Assembly: GCA_030680235.1 (NCBI GenBank)
Contig: JAUXWQ010000068.1
Coordinates: 1-58,629 of the forward strand
Origin: Coxiellaceae bacterium
GTDB lineage: Bacteria > Pseudomonadota > Gammaproteobacteria > Coxiellales > Coxiellaceae
Length of the DNA stretch: 58,629 nucleotides
Reading direction: 5' to 3'
The notes under the pieces were generated by a model. That model was not told where the DNA came from, ran no database searches, and was given only the letters and a program-made list of their open reading frames with translations. Below, one piece after another: positions 57,354 through 58,629 of this stretch (the stretch's first letter is position 1; each line of letters starts with the position of its first letter). The translations under genes were made by a program, and so were the position numbers.

Positions 57354-57433
57354 CAATGGCGTCAATTTAAACACTTCATGCAACGGACAATAAGGCGCGC
57401 AATCTTGGCGTTTAGCGGGTACCGCGACCTGTT
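57354..57433 (-). repeat. Dispersed repeat, copy 2 (42-bp block plus flank)
   Basis: The reverse complement of 57392-57433 matches 26765-26806 at 34 of 42 positions with transition differences only. The adjacent CAATGGCGTCAATTTAAACA (57355-57374) matches the start of the block at 35614. This suggests one composite element whose parts survive at three places in the window. Confidence 0.7.
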
Positions 57434-57454
57434 ACCATAAAATATAATCACGAT

Positions 57455-57481
57455 CACCTCCATTTCAAAAAAATGGAGGTG
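57455..57481. terminator. Hairpin between convergent genes
   Basis: CACCTCCATT (57455-57464) pairs perfectly with AATGGAGGTG (57472-57481) across a 7-nt loop. It lies 11 nt beyond the mip stop and also downstream of the 424-aa gene. There is no U tract on either side, so it may only protect RNA ends. Confidence 0.55.
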
Positions 57482-57492
57482 TCAATACAACC

Positions 57493-58170
57493 CTATTTAA
57501 CTGAAAGCAAATCTACTTTAAAGATCAACGTTTCATTAGGTCCAATTGCGGCACCCGCACCATGCGAACCATACGCCAAATTAGATGGAATATAGAGCAT
57601 CCATGTTGCGCCTGGCTTCATTAATTTCAACGCTTCTTGCCAACCAGCAATAACTTGACCCACCTTAAAGGTTGCTGGTTGTCCACGTTTGTAGGAGCTG
57701 TCAAACACCGTACCATCAATCAATGTGCCTTCATAATTGACCGTCACCGTGTCACTTGCCTTAGGGTTTGCGCCATTGCCTTCATGAACAATTCTGTACT
57801 GTAACCCAGAAGGAAGCGTGACAACGCCGGCTTCTTTTGCATTTTTGGCAAGGAATGCTTCACCTGCTTTTTTATTGATATCACCTTCTGCTTGCGCTTG
57901 TTGTTGCATATTATTTGACACCTGTTTTTGCATTGTTTCTAACGTTGATTGCATTTCTTGATTAGTCAAAGAAGATTTATCTCCTTGATAACCTGCCTGC
58001 AATCCCTGATTAAAATCTTGAGCATTGATATTAATGGATTGCGCTTTTAACGCCATGCCTGTTTTATATCCAATCGTATACGAAAGCTTTTGTGTTTGCG
58101 TAGTTAAATCTGCCGCAAAAACAGAGGTTGCTAACAATACACCACTGCTCATGATTACCAATTTTTTCAT
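57493..58170 (-). CDS. mip: FKBP-type peptidyl-prolyl isomerase, Mip-like
   Basis: A 225-aa exported protein. The signal peptide MKKLVIMSSGVLLATSVFA is followed by an N-terminal dimerisation and long-helix region (20-115; DLTTQTQKLSYTIGY, QDFNQGLQAGYQG, glutamine-rich NNMQQQAQAE). A C-terminal FKBP domain follows (GLQYRIVHEGNG, VTVNYEGTLIDGTVFDSSYKRGQPATF, GWQEALKLMKPGATW, LAYGSHGAG). The architecture is that of Legionella Mip, which helps infection of macrophages and amoebae, and of E. coli FkpA. ATG 58170 has AAGGA at 8 nt; the longer frame to 58302 has no family sequence. TAGAAT at 58200 is a likely -10. Confidence 0.92.
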   Translation of the reverse strand: MKKLVIMSSGVLLATSVFAADLTTQTQKLSYTIGYKTGMALKAQSININAQDFNQGLQAGYQGDKSSLTNQEMQSTLETMQKQVSNNMQQQAQAEGDINKKAGEAFLAKNAKEAGVVTLPSGLQYRIVHEGNGANPKASDTVTVNYEGTLIDGTVFDSSYKRGQPATFKVGQVIAGWQEALKLMKPGATWMLYIPSNLAYGSHGAGAAIGPNETLIFKVDLLSVK

Positions 58171-58199
58171 TTTTGTATCCTTTTCTGATGAAAGTGAGC

Positions 58200-58228
58200 A
58201 TTCTACCTCAGAGTTTGAGAATCTTAAA
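58200..58228 (-). promoter_or_regulatory. Probable promoter of mip
   Basis: Reading leftward, TTTAAG (58223-58228) is followed after 17 nt by TAGAAT (58200-58205). Transcription would begin near 58193, giving a leader of about 23 nt that contains the AAGGA site. The -10 is good and the -35 is weak. Confidence 0.45.
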
Positions 58229-58265
58229 CACTCAATCCCCGCACCAGGGGAAGTGAGCCAACAAT

Positions 58266-58482
58266 CTAATAAATTGAAGTAGCAATTTGTAAAGGCGACC
58301 AACTTAAGGCGCTGGATGTCCTGTCAATTGGTAATGCACTATCTATTTTTATTTTATCACTGTACATTGCAACAGCTTCATGTTTAAACCCACGTTTACT
58401 AAGACTTGATTCAGCAGCAGCAGCAGCACCATCGTCATCATCTCATTTTCTTAAAAGCAGCCGATGCCTCAAACCACGACAT
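58266..58482 (-). pseudogene. Small ORF interrupted by an apparent frameshift
   Basis: ATG 58482, with AGGT at about 7 nt, opens MSWFEASAAFKKMR and stops at 58438. In the adjacent frame, a protein-like stretch starts around 58442 (DDDDGAAAAAESSLSKRGF), runs through KHEAVAMYSDKIKIDSALPIDR and stops at TAG 58266. Joining them by a one-base shift near 58443 gives a protein of about 72 aa. The alanine run is coded by five identical triplets (58412-58426). It may be a recent pseudogene, a sequencing error, or two chance frames. No family is recognised, and 58483-58629 shows nothing else. Confidence 0.35.
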
Positions 58483-58629
58483 ATTGTTACCTGAATTCGC
58501 CTTCAGTTTTATCCACCAGGATTTAGCAAGTTAATTAAATTTAATAAAATCCCCGTAAAATTAGTATCCAAATGAATTCTCGTAATGCTTGCTTATATAT
58601 TATTTTTTGCTATTCTGGTGGATAATTTA

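Noticed and set aside
58412-58426. Five CAG triplets as a phase-variation microsatellite
   Set aside because: A trinucleotide repeat changes protein length but not frame, and five units are too few to suggest a contingency switch.

Overview
The window is 58.6 kb of AT-rich, densely coded bacterial chromosome. Gene content (Mip-type FKBP isomerase, MltB, Uup, DbpA, RarA, NudC, RND efflux, KatG) and many short lineage-specific ORFs suggest a gammaproteobacterium of the Legionellales/Coxiellaceae type, possibly host-associated. This is inferred from gene content; no rRNA or tRNA gene is present to settle it. I saw no CRISPR array and no complete transposase gene.

Left part (1-19.5 kb): the window opens on the last codons of a group II intron maturase and intron domains V and VI. 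A carbon-metabolism block follows. Six genes run leftward: pgm, gnd, tkt, tal, pgi and a giant cyclic beta-1,2-glucan synthase (ndvB type, 2724 aa). Divergent from pgm are zwf, pgl and a HAD phosphatase. Together they encode oxidative and non-oxidative pentose phosphate enzymes, plus the glucose-6-P/glucose-1-P interconversion that feeds UDP-glucose to glucan synthesis. Ribulose-5-P epimerase and ribose-5-P isomerase are not in the window. tal and pgi are separate genes but correspond in size and order to the two halves of the fused Tal-Pgi enzymes of other bacteria.

Middle (19.5-37 kb): mostly housekeeping and stress genes (dihydrolipoyl dehydrogenase-like, DnaQ-like with an internal insertion, MltB, VOC protein, KatG, YaiI, DbpA, Uup, deformylase, dienelactone hydrolase) mixed with proteins I cannot identify, a secreted zinc phospholipase C-like protein and an outer-membrane barrel. 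Several intergenic regions hold palindromic or dispersed repeats, including a perfect 76-bp palindrome between convergent genes.

Right part (37-58.6 kb): transporters (a Bcr/CflA MFS protein, an OMF-MFP-RND-MarC efflux operon and two more MFS proteins), then an operon of a membrane-anchored carotenoid oxygenase with a PadR regulator, whose promoter carries a 25-bp near-perfect palindrome. Next come NudC, a membrane protein with glycine every seventh residue in two blocks exactly 70 residues apart, PgeF, RarA, and an unidentified 424-aa protein. That last gene is preceded by a PmrA-type direct repeat (CTTAAG-N5-CTTAAA) and its N-terminus resembles a mitochondrial presequence, so it is the best effector candidate here. 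The window ends with Mip and a small, apparently frameshifted ORF.

The observations I rate highest are the carotenoid oxygenase/PadR/operator module, the PmrA-box gene, the heptad-glycine protein, the two long palindromes between convergent genes, and a dispersed repeat whose two copies differ only by transitions.
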